The position numbers and the translations under genes are program-made. From contig VGZG01000006.1 of NCBI GenBank assembly GCA_016872675.1, positions 1 to 64,000 on the forward strand: DNA of 64,000 nucleotides, given 5' to 3'. Below are positions 8,057 through 16,881 of the stretch, in pieces. The notes under the pieces were generated by a model. That model had not been told where the DNA came from, did not search any database, and saw only the letters and a program-made list of their open reading frames with translations. The stretch's first letter is position 1; every line of letters starts with the position of its first letter. The DNA is from Planctomycetota bacterium (GTDB lineage Bacteria; Planctomycetota; UBA1135; UBA2386).

Positions 8057-9577
8057 GTGAACGTCTTCGACTTCCTCGCCGACGCCGCGCGACGCCACGG
8101 CGCCACCGCCGGCCTGCGCCAGGACCGCCGCGTCGTCGACTACGCCACCGCCGAGCGCCTCGCGCGCCAGCTGGCCGGCGCGCTGCACGCGCGCGGCGTG
8201 CAACCCGGCGACCGCGTCGGCGTGCTGATGCACAACGAGCTCGACCACCTGCTCGCGTACTTCGGCGTCGCCGCCGCCGGCGCGATCCTGGTCTCGCTCA
8301 ACACCCGCCTGTCCGTCGGCGAGCAGGCCAACATCCTTCGCCACGCTGGCGCGGTGGCGCTGCTGCACGACGCCGCCCATGACGGCCGCGCCGCCAAACT
8401 CGTCGCCGCGCTTGCCGGCGCACTGCCGCACGGCGCCCTGCGCACCACCGACGCGCTCGCCGCCGGCGCGCCGCTGCCGCACCCGCTGCCGCTCGCCGCC
8501 GCCGACGAGCCCGCGCACTTCTACTACACCAGCGGCACGACCGGCGCGCCGAAGGGCGTCGTGCTCACCCACCGCAACGTCGGCACGCACGCGCGCGCGG
8601 CCGCGCAGGAACTCGGCCTGTCGGCGACCGACACCTGGGCGCACATCGCGCCGATGTTCCACCTCGCCGACGCGTGGGCGACGTTCGCGATCACCGCCGT
8701 CGGCGGCCAGCACGTCTTTTTGCCGAGCTTCACGCCCGAAGCGGCGCTCGACCTGCTCGTCCGCGAGCGCGTCACCATCACCAACCTCGTGCCGACCATG
8801 CTCAACCTCATGGTCAAGGCGCCGGGCGCTAGCGATCGCCGCTACGCGCTGCGCGCGATGCTCAGCGGCGGCGCGCCGATCGCGCCCGACGTCGTGCGCC
8901 GGATCCTGGCGACATTCCGCTGCGACTACGTGCAGACGTACGGCATGACCGAGACCAGCCCGTACCTCACGCTCAGCCTGCTGACGCCGGCCGTGCAGAC
9001 GCTGCCGCCCGACGAGCAGCTGCGCATGAAGTGCAAGACCGGCCGGCCGTTCCTCGGCGTCACGCTCGAAGTCGTCGACGACGCCGGTGCGCCGGTGACG
9101 AACGACGGCGTCGCCGTCGGCGAGATCCGCGTCAAAGGCGCCACCGTCACGCCCGGCTACTGGCACAACCCAGAGGCCACCGCCGCGGCGTTCGACCGCG
9201 ACGGCTTTTTGCGCACCGGCGACCTCGCGACGATCGATGCCTACGGCTACGTCGACATCGTCGATCGCAAGAAGGACGTCATCAAGACCGGCGGCGAGGC
9301 CGTCTACTCGGTCGAGGTCGAGAACGTGCTGTACGCGCACCCCGCGACGCTCGAATGCGCCGTCTTCGGCCTGCCCGACCCGCACTGGGGCGAGCGCGTC
9401 GTCGCCGCCGTCGTGCTGCGCCCGGGCACGACCGCGACCGCCGAAGAACTGATCGCCTTCTGCAAGGCGCGCATCGCCCACTACAAGGCGCCGAAGGAGG
9501 TTCGCTTCCTCGACGCGCTGCCGCGCACGGGCTCGGGCAAGATCATCAAGAAGGCGCTGCGCGACGCGGCGCGGTGA
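8057..9577 (+). CDS. AMP-dependent synthetase/ligase (fatty acyl-CoA synthetase type)
   Basis: 506 residues starting at a GTG; upstream codons in the same phase are shadow sequence. The protein has all hallmarks of the ANL superfamily: the phosphate-binding loop YYTSGTTGAPKGVVLTH, the adenine-side motif YGMTETSP, the hinge region RTGDLATIDAYGYVDIVDRKKDVIKTGGEAV, and a C-terminal lysine motif GSGKIIKKAL. These enzymes adenylate a carboxylic acid and transfer it to CoA. The length and the hinge sequence fit medium- or long-chain fatty acid ligases, as in beta-oxidation. No other fatty-acid gene is adjacent. The substrate is not determinable from the sequence. Confidence 0.92.
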   Translation: MNVFDFLADAARRHGATAGLRQDRRVVDYATAERLARQLAGALHARGVQPGDRVGVLMHNELDHLLAYFGVAAAGAILVSLNTRLSVGEQANILRHAGAVALLHDAAHDGRAAKLVAALAGALPHGALRTTDALAAGAPLPHPLPLAAADEPAHFYYTSGTTGAPKGVVLTHRNVGTHARAAAQELGLSATDTWAHIAPMFHLADAWATFAITAVGGQHVFLPSFTPEAALDLLVRERVTITNLVPTMLNLMVKAPGASDRRYALRAMLSGGAPIAPDVVRRILATFRCDYVQTYGMTETSPYLTLSLLTPAVQTLPPDEQLRMKCKTGRPFLGVTLEVVDDAGAPVTNDGVAVGEIRVKGATVTPGYWHNPEATAAAFDRDGFLRTGDLATIDAYGYVDIVDRKKDVIKTGGEAVYSVEVENVLYAHPATLECAVFGLPDPHWGERVVAAVVLRPGTTATAEELIAFCKARIAHYKAPKEVRFLDALPRTGSGKIIKKALRDAAR

Positions 9578-9607
9578 GCGGCCCGCCACCGGCACAGCGT
9601 GTTCGCC

Positions 9608-10648
9608 TCACCGATGCTCGCGCTCCAGATGCGCGCGCAGCGGGTCCGCGCCGAAGTCCCGCTCTTCGTCGCGCCAGACGACGTGCACGTGGTTGGCGTC
9701 GTTCTGCGTGTTGTCGTACTCGATCGCGAACGTGACCCCCTGCACGCGCCAGTAGTGGCCTTCGCCGCGGCGTTCGCCGCCCATCCACGCGAAGCACAGC
9801 GTCGGCCGCTGGCCCGCATAGCGCGCCAGCTCGGCGTCGGCGAACTCGGGCCGCAGGTTGCGCACGACGGCCTCGACGAGCCGCCACAGCAGCGCCTGCT
9901 GGCGTGCGTCCATCGCGGTGGCGTTGAGTCCCTTCGGCGGGCCGAGCGCGTCGGCGGCGGCCGCGGGGCCGAGGAGCACGTCGGGCGGGGCCTTCGGCGC
10001 GAGGATCGCCGAGACGCGCTGGTCGGCGGTCAGCGTCGCGAACAGTTCGCGCGCGAGGTCTTCCTCGGCGGCGAGCACGCGTTCGCCGGCGCGTTCGCCA
10101 TCGCGGCGTTCGTGCGGGTTGCTGCCGAGGAAGTGCGGCGTCGCGCCGACGAGGCGGCCGTCGAGGAAGGTGAAGTGCAGCGAGACGTGGTGGCCCTGCA
10201 CGCGCACGGCGAACAGGCCGCGCGGCGCGATGTCGCCGCAGACGAGCATGGCGTAGCGGCGCGGGTCGCGGTGGCTGGCGTCGCGGCCGCCCTGCGACTC
10301 GAGCGCGCGCAGCAGGTCCTCGAGCTGCACGATCGCGAGCGTCTTGCGCAGGCCTTCGGTCCCGAGCAGCGCGCGCAGCAGCGCCCGCATCGCCGCGTCG
10401 GCCGTCGGCGACAGGTCGCCGAACTCGACGCCGGCGTAGCGTCCGGGCACGAACGCCCACTGCGTGCGCTCGCGGTCGTCGAACGGGCGCGCCGCCGCCG
10501 TGCGCTGGGCCGGCGTCAGCGCGGCGACGAAGTCCTGGGTGCGCGCGGCGACGGCGGCGACGGCGTGGTCGATCGGCGGCGCGGGCGGCGCGCCGGCACA
10601 GGCGACGAGGAGCGGGACGCACGCGACGAGGGCTGGGACGCGCAGCAT
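9608..10648 (-). CDS. DUF3500 lipoprotein
   Basis: 346 residues. It starts MLRVPALVACVPLLVACAG, a signal peptide with a lipobox-like LVAC, so it is probably lipid-anchored outside the cytoplasmic membrane. The body matches DUF3500: WAFVPGRYAGVEFGDLS, LEDLLRALES, RRYAMLVCGDIAP, VQGHHVSLHFTFLDGRLVG and the terminal TQNDANHVHVVWRDEERDFG. The family is found in secreted proteins of planctomycetes and others; its function is unknown. The conserved His residues (GHH, NHVH) suggest a metal or catalytic site, which is an inference. It is convergent with the ligase gene, with 30 bases between the two stops, and lies 126 bases downstream of the amidohydrolase stop. Confidence 0.82.
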   Translation of the reverse strand: MLRVPALVACVPLLVACAGAPPAPPIDHAVAAVAARTQDFVAALTPAQRTAAARPFDDRERTQWAFVPGRYAGVEFGDLSPTADAAMRALLRALLGTEGLRKTLAIVQLEDLLRALESQGGRDASHRDPRRYAMLVCGDIAPRGLFAVRVQGHHVSLHFTFLDGRLVGATPHFLGSNPHERRDGERAGERVLAAEEDLARELFATLTADQRVSAILAPKAPPDVLLGPAAAADALGPPKGLNATAMDARQQALLWRLVEAVVRNLRPEFADAELARYAGQRPTLCFAWMGGERRGEGHYWRVQGVTFAIEYDNTQNDANHVHVVWRDEERDFGADPLRAHLEREHR

Positions 10649-10774
10649 CCCGCCGACAATACGCGGCGGCGGCGGCGCGGCGCACGCACCGGCTTCGTAC
10701 CATGCCCGCCCCACCGGACAGACGTGGTCCCGCACCATGACCGGATGCAGTGGAACGTCGCCAGCAAGGCGCGC

Positions 10775-12040
10775 TCAGCGACCATCGCGCCGCAGCCACA
10801 GCTCGTCGCCTTCGCGCACGACCGCGCGCACCTGCCGCAGTGCGCCGATGTCGACCAGCGGATCGGCGCCGAGCACGACGAAACCGCAGCGGGCGCCCTT
10901 GCGCACGACGCCGAGATCCGCGGCGCCGAGCACGCCGGCGGCGACGGTCGTAGCGCTCGCCAGCGCCTGTGCTGGCGTCATGCCGTAGGCGACCATCAGT
11001 TCGAGCTCGCGGGCGTTGTCGCCGTGGCGGAACACGCCGACGTCGCTGCCACAGCCGATGGTCACGCCGGCGGCGAGCGCGCGCTGGAAGCCGGCCTTGG
11101 CGGCGTTGAGCCGATCGACGATCGGGCCCTTGCGGCCGGCCTGCAGCACGATCGCCTCGTTGGCGGCGAGGCACGGCACCAGCACGACGGCGCGCTCGCG
11201 CATCGCGCGCAGCGTCGCCTCCGACGCGCCGCCGCCGTGTTCGATGGTGCGCGCGCCGGCGAGGACCGCGCGGCGGATGCCTTCGTCGGTCGTCGCGTGC
11301 GCGGCGACCGGCAGGCCAGCCTTGGTCGCTTCGTCGACCAACGCCGCCAGCTCGTCGAGCGCAAACGTCGGCTCGGCGGCGCCGCCCTTCTGCTTGCGGT
11401 AGTCGGCGTAGACCTTGATCCACTGCGCGCCGGCGGCGGCCTGCGCGCGCACCGCGTCGCGGATCTCGGCCTCGCCCTCGACCGTCTGCGCGCCCTTCGG
11501 CACGGCGGGATCGTCGGGCGACGGCCCGTACCAGCCGCGGCGTACGATCGCGCGCGTGCTCGCCCAGATCCGCGGGCCGGTCGCGAGGCCCTCGGCGATC
11601 GCGCGCTGCAGCGCCACGTCGGCGAAGCCAGCGCCCTCGGTGCCGAGGTCGCGGACGGCGACGAAGCCCGCCCAGAGCGTGTCGATCCCGTGCACGCGCG
11701 CGCGCAGCGTGCGCAGCTCGGTCGTCTCGCGCAGGACCTGGTCGTCCCACGCCATCTGGTCGTAGGGCTTGAGCAGCAGGTGCGTGTGCAGGTCGATCAG
11801 CCCCGGGATCACCCACGCGTCGCCGAAGTCGCGGTCGACGGCTTCGTGCTTGCTCGCCGGCTCGATGGCGACGATGTCGCTCAGCAGCGTCACGACGACG
11901 ATGTCCTCGCGCCACGAACGGCCGTCCTCGGCGAGCAGGCGCTTGCAACGCCAAGTGCCGGGCCGCTGCGCATTCGCCGTCCCCGCCAGCACAGCCAGCG
12001 CGCCGCACGCGAGCAGCACCATCGTGCGCGCGCTGTTCAC
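10775..12040 (-). CDS. Secreted metal-dependent amidohydrolase (imidazolonepropionase/prolidase-like)
   Basis: 421 residues from a GTG at 12040 that overlaps the preceding stop by four bases (GTGA). An ATG six codons later (12022) would give the same signal peptide MVLLACGALAVLAGTANA. The amidohydrolase TIM-barrel motifs are in order: VIPGLIDLHTHLL (HxH), WIKVYADY, AHATTDEG, TIEHGGG and GCGSDVG. The barrel is followed by a terminal strand region VRKGARCGFVVLGADPL. Members of this subfamily hydrolyse cyclic amides or Xaa-Pro dipeptides. The signal peptide places this one outside the cytoplasm. The substrate is unknown. It is translationally coupled to the SGNH hydrolase upstream. Confidence 0.87.
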   Translation of the reverse strand: MNSARTMVLLACGALAVLAGTANAQRPGTWRCKRLLAEDGRSWREDIVVVTLLSDIVAIEPASKHEAVDRDFGDAWVIPGLIDLHTHLLLKPYDQMAWDDQVLRETTELRTLRARVHGIDTLWAGFVAVRDLGTEGAGFADVALQRAIAEGLATGPRIWASTRAIVRRGWYGPSPDDPAVPKGAQTVEGEAEIRDAVRAQAAAGAQWIKVYADYRKQKGGAAEPTFALDELAALVDEATKAGLPVAAHATTDEGIRRAVLAGARTIEHGGGASEATLRAMRERAVVLVPCLAANEAIVLQAGRKGPIVDRLNAAKAGFQRALAAGVTIGCGSDVGVFRHGDNARELELMVAYGMTPAQALASATTVAAGVLGAADLGVVRKGARCGFVVLGADPLVDIGALRQVRAVVREGDELWLRRDGR

Positions 12041-13107
12041 TTCACCGCCTCGCGCAGCGTCGGCAGCAGCGCGTCGGCGACGACTTCGTGACCACGCGCC
12101 GTCAGGTGAATGTCCTTGGCGAAGTACGTCGCCGCGGCGTCCTCGCGCGCGAGCAGCGGCAGCGTCGACACGAACGGCGCGCCCAGCTGCGCGCACTCGC
12201 CGGCCAGCCAGCCGTGCAGCTCGCACGCGCCGGCCTTGGCCTCCTCGCGCGTCGGGATCGCGGCGACGACCAGCGCGCCGCCCTGCGCGCGCACGGTCGC
12301 GGCGACGTCGGCGAGCAGCTTGCTCATCACGAGTCGCCGGTCGGCGGCCGGGATCGCCATGCGTTCGCCGGCCTCGAGCGCCTCGAGCTCGCGCCACTTG
12401 GCCGGCAGCCACAGGTTCTTGTGCAGCGAGCGGTACAGCGCGCTGTGCTCGTACAGCCACAGCGACCCCGGCGCTGGCATCAGGAAGCGCTCGAACCGGC
12501 CCGCCGGCGCCTGCGGCTCGATCCGCACCGCGCCGTCCATGACAAGCGCGTACGGCCGCGGCCCGAGTCCGGCGAAGTACGGCATCAGGTTGTCCTGCAG
12601 GTCGTTGTCGTACACCGTCAGCACGACGACGTCGGGCCGCCAGGCCGCCAGCTGCTCGGGCAGCGCCAGCAGCGTCTGCAGCGTCGAATAGCCGCCGACG
12701 GCAGCGTTCCAGCACTCGACGCCGGGCAGAGCGCGTTCGAGCCGGCGGCTGAACAACTGGTCGTCGTCGACCTGCGAGCCCTCGGTGAACGAGTCGCCGA
12801 CAAACAGGAACCGGCGGCTGCCTGGCTGGCGCGGCTCGGCGTGCGGCGTCGCGCGCAGGCCGCGCGCGTCGGTGCGGAACAGCGCCGTGCCGCCGCCTTC
12901 GACGTCGAGCTCGCGCTCGATCCCAGCGGCGTGCGTCCAGCCGAGCCTGGCGTCGATCCGGTACAGCGCCGGCGTCGCGCGCGCCGTCCACAGCGCCAAC
13001 CCGGCTTCGGCGATGACGAGCGCCACCAGCAGCACGCAGGCCACGGCCAGCAGCCGCACGGCGATGCGGCGGCGGACGGGCGACGGCGAAGACAAAGGCG
13101 AGGCCAC
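12037..13107 (-). CDS. SGNH/GDSL-family hydrolase, membrane-anchored
   Basis: 356 residues. After a basic start there is one membrane segment (AVRLLAVACVLLVALVIAEAG, residues about 16-36), leaving the catalytic domain outside the membrane. The block I motif FLFVGDSFTEGSQVDDD carries the Ser nucleophile, WNAAVGGYSTLQ supplies the oxyanion Gly region, VVVLTVYDNDLQDN resembles block III, and DIHLTARGHEVVADAL gives the Asp/His pair. The family includes esterases and O-acetyl-group hydrolases acting on surface polysaccharides, so a role in envelope polymer modification is possible but inferred. Its stop overlaps the amidohydrolase start by four bases. Confidence 0.88.
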   Translation of the reverse strand: MASPLSSPSPVRRRIAVRLLAVACVLLVALVIAEAGLALWTARATPALYRIDARLGWTHAAGIERELDVEGGGTALFRTDARGLRATPHAEPRQPGSRRFLFVGDSFTEGSQVDDDQLFSRRLERALPGVECWNAAVGGYSTLQTLLALPEQLAAWRPDVVVLTVYDNDLQDNLMPYFAGLGPRPYALVMDGAVRIEPQAPAGRFERFLMPAPGSLWLYEHSALYRSLHKNLWLPAKWRELEALEAGERMAIPAADRRLVMSKLLADVAATVRAQGGALVVAAIPTREEAKAGACELHGWLAGECAQLGAPFVSTLPLLAREDAAATYFAKDIHLTARGHEVVADALLPTLREAVK

Positions 13108-13153
13108 GGGACGAGCGAGTCATCGTATCCCGCGCGCCGGCGATGGAAACGAC

Positions 13154-13180
13154 GGGGGCCGCGCAGTCCGCGCGGCCCCC
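13154..13180 (-). terminator. Strong hairpin terminator after the lamin-tail gene
   Basis: A perfect 11-bp G/C stem (13154-13164 with 13170-13180) with a 5-base loop lies 30 bases past the minus-strand stop at 13211. It is followed on that strand by GTCGTTTCC, a short T-containing tail. Confidence 0.68.
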
Positions 13181-13210
13181 GGTCGACGTCAAGCTTCGGA
13201 CGCGGCGCGA

Positions 13211-15010
13211 TCAGCTGTTGCCGATCGTGAGCTGCGCGCCGCCCGAGCTGCCCAGCGGCAGCGCGTACGGCAGCGTGAAGTCGAGGTCGAAGTACTGTGT
13301 CGCGACCTGCGTGCCGATCAGCGCGTTGGCCGGCGGCAGCGGGAACGCATAGCTCGCCGTGCCCGTCGAGCTGTTGAACATCGCCGCCGTGACGGTCGGG
13401 TTGGCGTACAGCAGCAGCGCCGGCTGCGCGCCCGGCAGCGGCGTGCCCGGCAGCAGCGCGCCGATGTCCAGCGCGACGATGCTGATGCCGTTCGGGAGCA
13501 GGTTGCTGCCGTTGATCGACAGCGCGGCGTTGCCGACCGACGGCGTGCCCGTGACCGTGATCGCCGGGGTGCCAGCGCTCGTCGGCGAGCCCGTGCCGCT
13601 GTAGCTCACGCTCGACGCGGCGGCGCCGTAGATCTCCAGGCGGTCGATGTACATGCCGGCGAGGTTCGGGTTCGACGAGACGCACTCGCGGTACTGCAGA
13701 TACACCGCGCCCGTGCGCACCGTGCATGTGCCGGTGAAGCGCTGGCCGTCGTCGACGCCGTACGTGCCGCCGAAGTTGGCGACGAAGTTGCCGTTGTCGA
13801 CGCGCAGGCGCAGGCGCTGCCAGCCGTCATTGACGCCCGGCGTGGCCGTGATCGGGCCGGCGAGGACCGTGAACGGCGCCGTCGTGCCGCCGCCGTTGGC
13901 GTCGACGAGGTAGATCTTGGTCTCCGTCGCGCTGACGTAGGCCATCCAGACGAGGCCCGTGGCCACCGGCGCGGTGTTCAGCGTCGTGGCGCAAAGGCTC
14001 GTCTGCGCGAAGTAGTTGCCCGGGACGTCGGTGGCCGTGGCGTACGAGTTGGTCGTGCCGGCGACGCCGAACGCCCACGACTCGCCCTGGCCGGCCAGCG
14101 CGGCGAGCGCCGGGTTGCTGCCGGTGACGTAGACGTAGACCTCGGCGTTGAAGCTGCTGCCCAGGACGACGTTCGGCTGGACGACGTTGCCGCCGCCGGT
14201 CGGGTCCTGGATGCGCGCGATGTTGCCGCCCTGCGGCGACGCCGGGTATGCGCGGGTCGTCTGCACCGGCGGCACGGTCGTCGTCTGCGCGATCACGACC
14301 GAGGCCGGAGCGAAGATCTGCGCGCTGAGGAACGTGTGGCTGGCGTTGCCGACGATCGAGCCGACGGCGCCGTCGCAGTTCTCGACGAACGACAGCGGCA
14401 GGTTCTGCGTCGTGCCGTTGGCGGCGCCAGGCGTCCAGCCCATCAACACGAAGTCGTTGCTGTTGACGTTGGTGTCCCAACCGTCGACGCGGCGCTGCGG
14501 CGTCATCAGGCCCTGCGGCAGGAAGCCGGCGGCGTCGAACAGGAGGAACTGGCCCCACAGGCCGTGGCCTTCGAGCCACGCCGGAACCGCTGCGGTCCAC
14601 GTCTTGTAGCTCCAGACGACGGCATCGATCACCGCGCCGGTCGTGTCGCGCAGCGTGATGCCGTCGGACTCCGTGTTCTCCAGCACGATGCCGGGCAGCG
14701 CGCCGGTGACGATGAAGTTGACGTTCGGCACGGCGGTCTGGCCGACGACCAGGATCTGGCCCGCGGCCATGATCGTGCCGGCCGGGAAGGTGAACACGCC
14801 ATTGGCGGCCGAGGCCGCGGTGCCTTCCTCGCCGTTCAGCGTCCAACCGGAGATGTCGATCGGCGCGCCGCTGCGGTTGTAGATCTCGACGAACTCGAGG
14901 TTGTCGGTGCCCGAGTCGTCATTGCTGTATTCGTTGATGACAACCGGCGCCGTCGAGGTGCCGGGGCCTTGCGGCGCGAATGCGAGGACGGAAGCGAGGG
15001 TGAGCAGCAT
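13211..15010 (-). CDS. Secreted lamin-tail-domain protein with planctomycete-type C-terminal tail
   Basis: 599 residues. A signal peptide (MLLTLASVLAFAPQ) is followed at about 20-130 by a lamin-tail domain: VVINEYSNDDSG, LEFVEIYNRSGAPIDISGWTL and VENTESDGITLRD-like strands ending VVWSYKTW. Residues about 210-480 look like a concanavalin/laminin-G-like beta-sandwich (SFVENCDGAVGS...GTYGVDDGQRFTG...YIDRLEIYG). The last 110 residues, beginning GTGSPTSAGTPAITVTG, form the repeat-like beta module seen on several secreted proteins here. Such proteins are thought to be cell-surface or sorted by the C-terminal module. The substrate or partner is unknown. It follows the beta-helix gene by about 200 bases and ends in a strong terminator. 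Confidence 0.82.
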   Translation of the reverse strand: MLLTLASVLAFAPQGPGTSTAPVVINEYSNDDSGTDNLEFVEIYNRSGAPIDISGWTLNGEEGTAASAANGVFTFPAGTIMAAGQILVVGQTAVPNVNFIVTGALPGIVLENTESDGITLRDTTGAVIDAVVWSYKTWTAAVPAWLEGHGLWGQFLLFDAAGFLPQGLMTPQRRVDGWDTNVNSNDFVLMGWTPGAANGTTQNLPLSFVENCDGAVGSIVGNASHTFLSAQIFAPASVVIAQTTTVPPVQTTRAYPASPQGGNIARIQDPTGGGNVVQPNVVLGSSFNAEVYVYVTGSNPALAALAGQGESWAFGVAGTTNSYATATDVPGNYFAQTSLCATTLNTAPVATGLVWMAYVSATETKIYLVDANGGGTTAPFTVLAGPITATPGVNDGWQRLRLRVDNGNFVANFGGTYGVDDGQRFTGTCTVRTGAVYLQYRECVSSNPNLAGMYIDRLEIYGAAASSVSYSGTGSPTSAGTPAITVTGTPSVGNAALSINGSNLLPNGISIVALDIGALLPGTPLPGAQPALLLYANPTVTAAMFNSSTGTASYAFPLPPANALIGTQVATQYFDLDFTLPYALPLGSSGGAQLTIGNS

Positions 15011-15209
15011 GTGGCGAGATCTCCAGGGGAAACGGCGAGGGCGCGCATCAATGCACGCGGCGTGTGGCAGAGAGTAGCGCCAACAGATAATCCGCCAAGT
15101 CAGCCAGGGCGCTCAAGATTGCGGCGCGACGCAATCGACAGCCCTCCGCGGGAACTCGGCGGCGCGAAGCGCACGACGGGCCCGGAGCGCGCCGATGGGC
15201 AGTCCTTGG

Positions 15210-16874
15210 TCAGCGCAGCACAAAGCGCTGCGGCGGCGGCAGCTGCAGCCACGGCGCCACAGCGCCGGCGGGCAGGACCAAGAGGTGCGCGACGAGGTCG
15301 GTGCCGACGAAGGCCGTCGACGCCGGGATCAGCCATGCCAGCGACTGCTGCGCGAAGTAGACGCCGGGGAACAGCGCGTACGAGCCGAGGTCGAAGTAGA
15401 CGCGCAGCGTCGGCGTCAGCGACGCCGGCGCCGGCGCGGTGTAACCCAGCGCGAACACGCCGGCGAGGCCGGCCGGCAGGTCGGCCTGGAAGCTGACGGT
15501 CGTGCCGACCTGCGGATCCGCGGGCGCGATCGTCATGCTGCCGAGCTGCGGCGCGACGAGCGCGTTCGCCTGCGTCACGTGCGCGCCGGCGTTGGCGGCG
15601 AAGCTGTCGACGAGCTGCAGCGGCGCGGCGGCGGCGCCCTGCAGCGAGCCGCCGACGAAGCACGACTGCGCGACCGCGATCGGGCCGCTGCCGAGCGTCG
15701 AGACCGCGCAGCCGTCGAAGCGCGACTCGGTGACGACCAGCGCCTGCGTCGGCGAGGTCGCCAGCGTCACCGCTCCGTTCTTGCAGCGCGCGTTGCGCAG
15801 CTCCAGCGGTTGCGGCGCGGCGCCACCAGCGAGCTGCACGAGGCCTTCGGCCGTCAGCTCGGAGACCTCGCCGAAGACCGCGTGCCCGGGGTCGCCGAGC
15901 GCGAGCGCGATGCCGCCGGCGGTTGCGTGCAGGTCCCAGCCACGCAGGACCGCCCACGTCGCGCCTGTCGGGTGGCCGACGATCTGGGCGCAGTCGGCGC
16001 TGCGCACGCGCACGTGGTCGCCTTCGACGTAGACCTGCCGGCCCAAGGGCACCGAGAGGCGCGTGATCAGGATGCCTCGCGTCGATGCGTCGATGTCCAC
16101 GCGGTCGAACGTGAAGCGCGAGAAGCCGCCGGCGCCGAGCGTGGCCCAGAAGCCCCAGACGGCGCCCACGATCTCGACGTCGTGGAGTTCGTAGATCCCG
16201 CTGCGGCCCGCCGCCATCTCCTGCGTCTGGAAGGCGAGCGGTACGTTGACGAAGCGGCAGCGATCGAGCACGGCCCGCCCGGGCGCGTTGGGGATCGAGC
16301 CGGTGACGTTGACGCCGAACGTCGCCTGGCCATCGAATCGCACGTTCTGCAGCGACAGGCCCGCCTGCCCGGTGACGTCGGTCTGCGTCACGTCGAGGCC
16401 GTAGGGCCCGCCGAGCAGCGCGATGTCCTGCATGCTGAACGAGTTGGACGGCACGCGCAGGCCGTGCGTGATGCCCGGGCCGCTGAAGTCGAAGACCACC
16501 TGGTCGCCGAAGCCCTTGATCAGCAGGCCGAACGGCGTGTTGAGGATCGGCGCGAGGTCCTGCTGGATCGTGATGACCGGCGTGTTCGCGGCGTCGATGT
16601 CGATCCAGGTGACGTCCGACGTGCCGCCGGTGCCCGGGATCAGGCTCAGCTGCGCCGCCTCGGTCGCCGACAGTTGCGCCGGCAGCAGCGTGCCGTTGTG
16701 CAGCAGGATCGCTTCGTTGAGCGACAGCAGGTTGTCGCCGAGCATGCCGTGCGAGTTCGCGTCGTTGACGAAGGCGATCGCGTGGAACGACGGCGGGCCG
16801 CCCGCCGGCGCGCCGCCGCCGCCCGCGGCGAGGGCCGCGGCGGCGCACAGCAGGCTGGCGGGGGCGACGGTCAT
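15210..16874 (-). CDS. Secreted beta-helix-like protein, paralogue of the 19326-20984 gene
   Basis: 554 residues with a signal peptide (MTVAPASLLCAAAALAAGG). The opening SHGMLGDNLLSLNEAILLHNGTLLPAQLS is plainly related to SHGTVGDNLLSLDEAIRVANGALMPAMLS of the plus-strand gene at 19326. Such LLSLxEAI openings precede right-handed parallel beta-helix repeats in many planctomycete secreted proteins. The middle (about 100-420) shows the short alternating strands of such a helix (for example GLSLQNVRFDGQATFGVNV, LELRNARCKNGAVTL). The last 100 residues form a separate beta module ending WLQLPPPQRFVLR. It starts 7 bases after the choice-of-anchor-B gene, so the two form an operon. The function is unknown; a role in binding or displaying polymers is only a guess. 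Confidence 0.72.
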   Translation of the reverse strand: MTVAPASLLCAAAALAAGGGGAPAGGPPSFHAIAFVNDANSHGMLGDNLLSLNEAILLHNGTLLPAQLSATEAAQLSLIPGTGGTSDVTWIDIDAANTPVITIQQDLAPILNTPFGLLIKGFGDQVVFDFSGPGITHGLRVPSNSFSMQDIALLGGPYGLDVTQTDVTGQAGLSLQNVRFDGQATFGVNVTGSIPNAPGRAVLDRCRFVNVPLAFQTQEMAAGRSGIYELHDVEIVGAVWGFWATLGAGGFSRFTFDRVDIDASTRGILITRLSVPLGRQVYVEGDHVRVRSADCAQIVGHPTGATWAVLRGWDLHATAGGIALALGDPGHAVFGEVSELTAEGLVQLAGGAAPQPLELRNARCKNGAVTLATSPTQALVVTESRFDGCAVSTLGSGPIAVAQSCFVGGSLQGAAAAPLQLVDSFAANAGAHVTQANALVAPQLGSMTIAPADPQVGTTVSFQADLPAGLAGVFALGYTAPAPASLTPTLRVYFDLGSYALFPGVYFAQQSLAWLIPASTAFVGTDLVAHLLVLPAGAVAPWLQLPPPQRFVLR

Positions 16875-16881
16875 GCGCAGC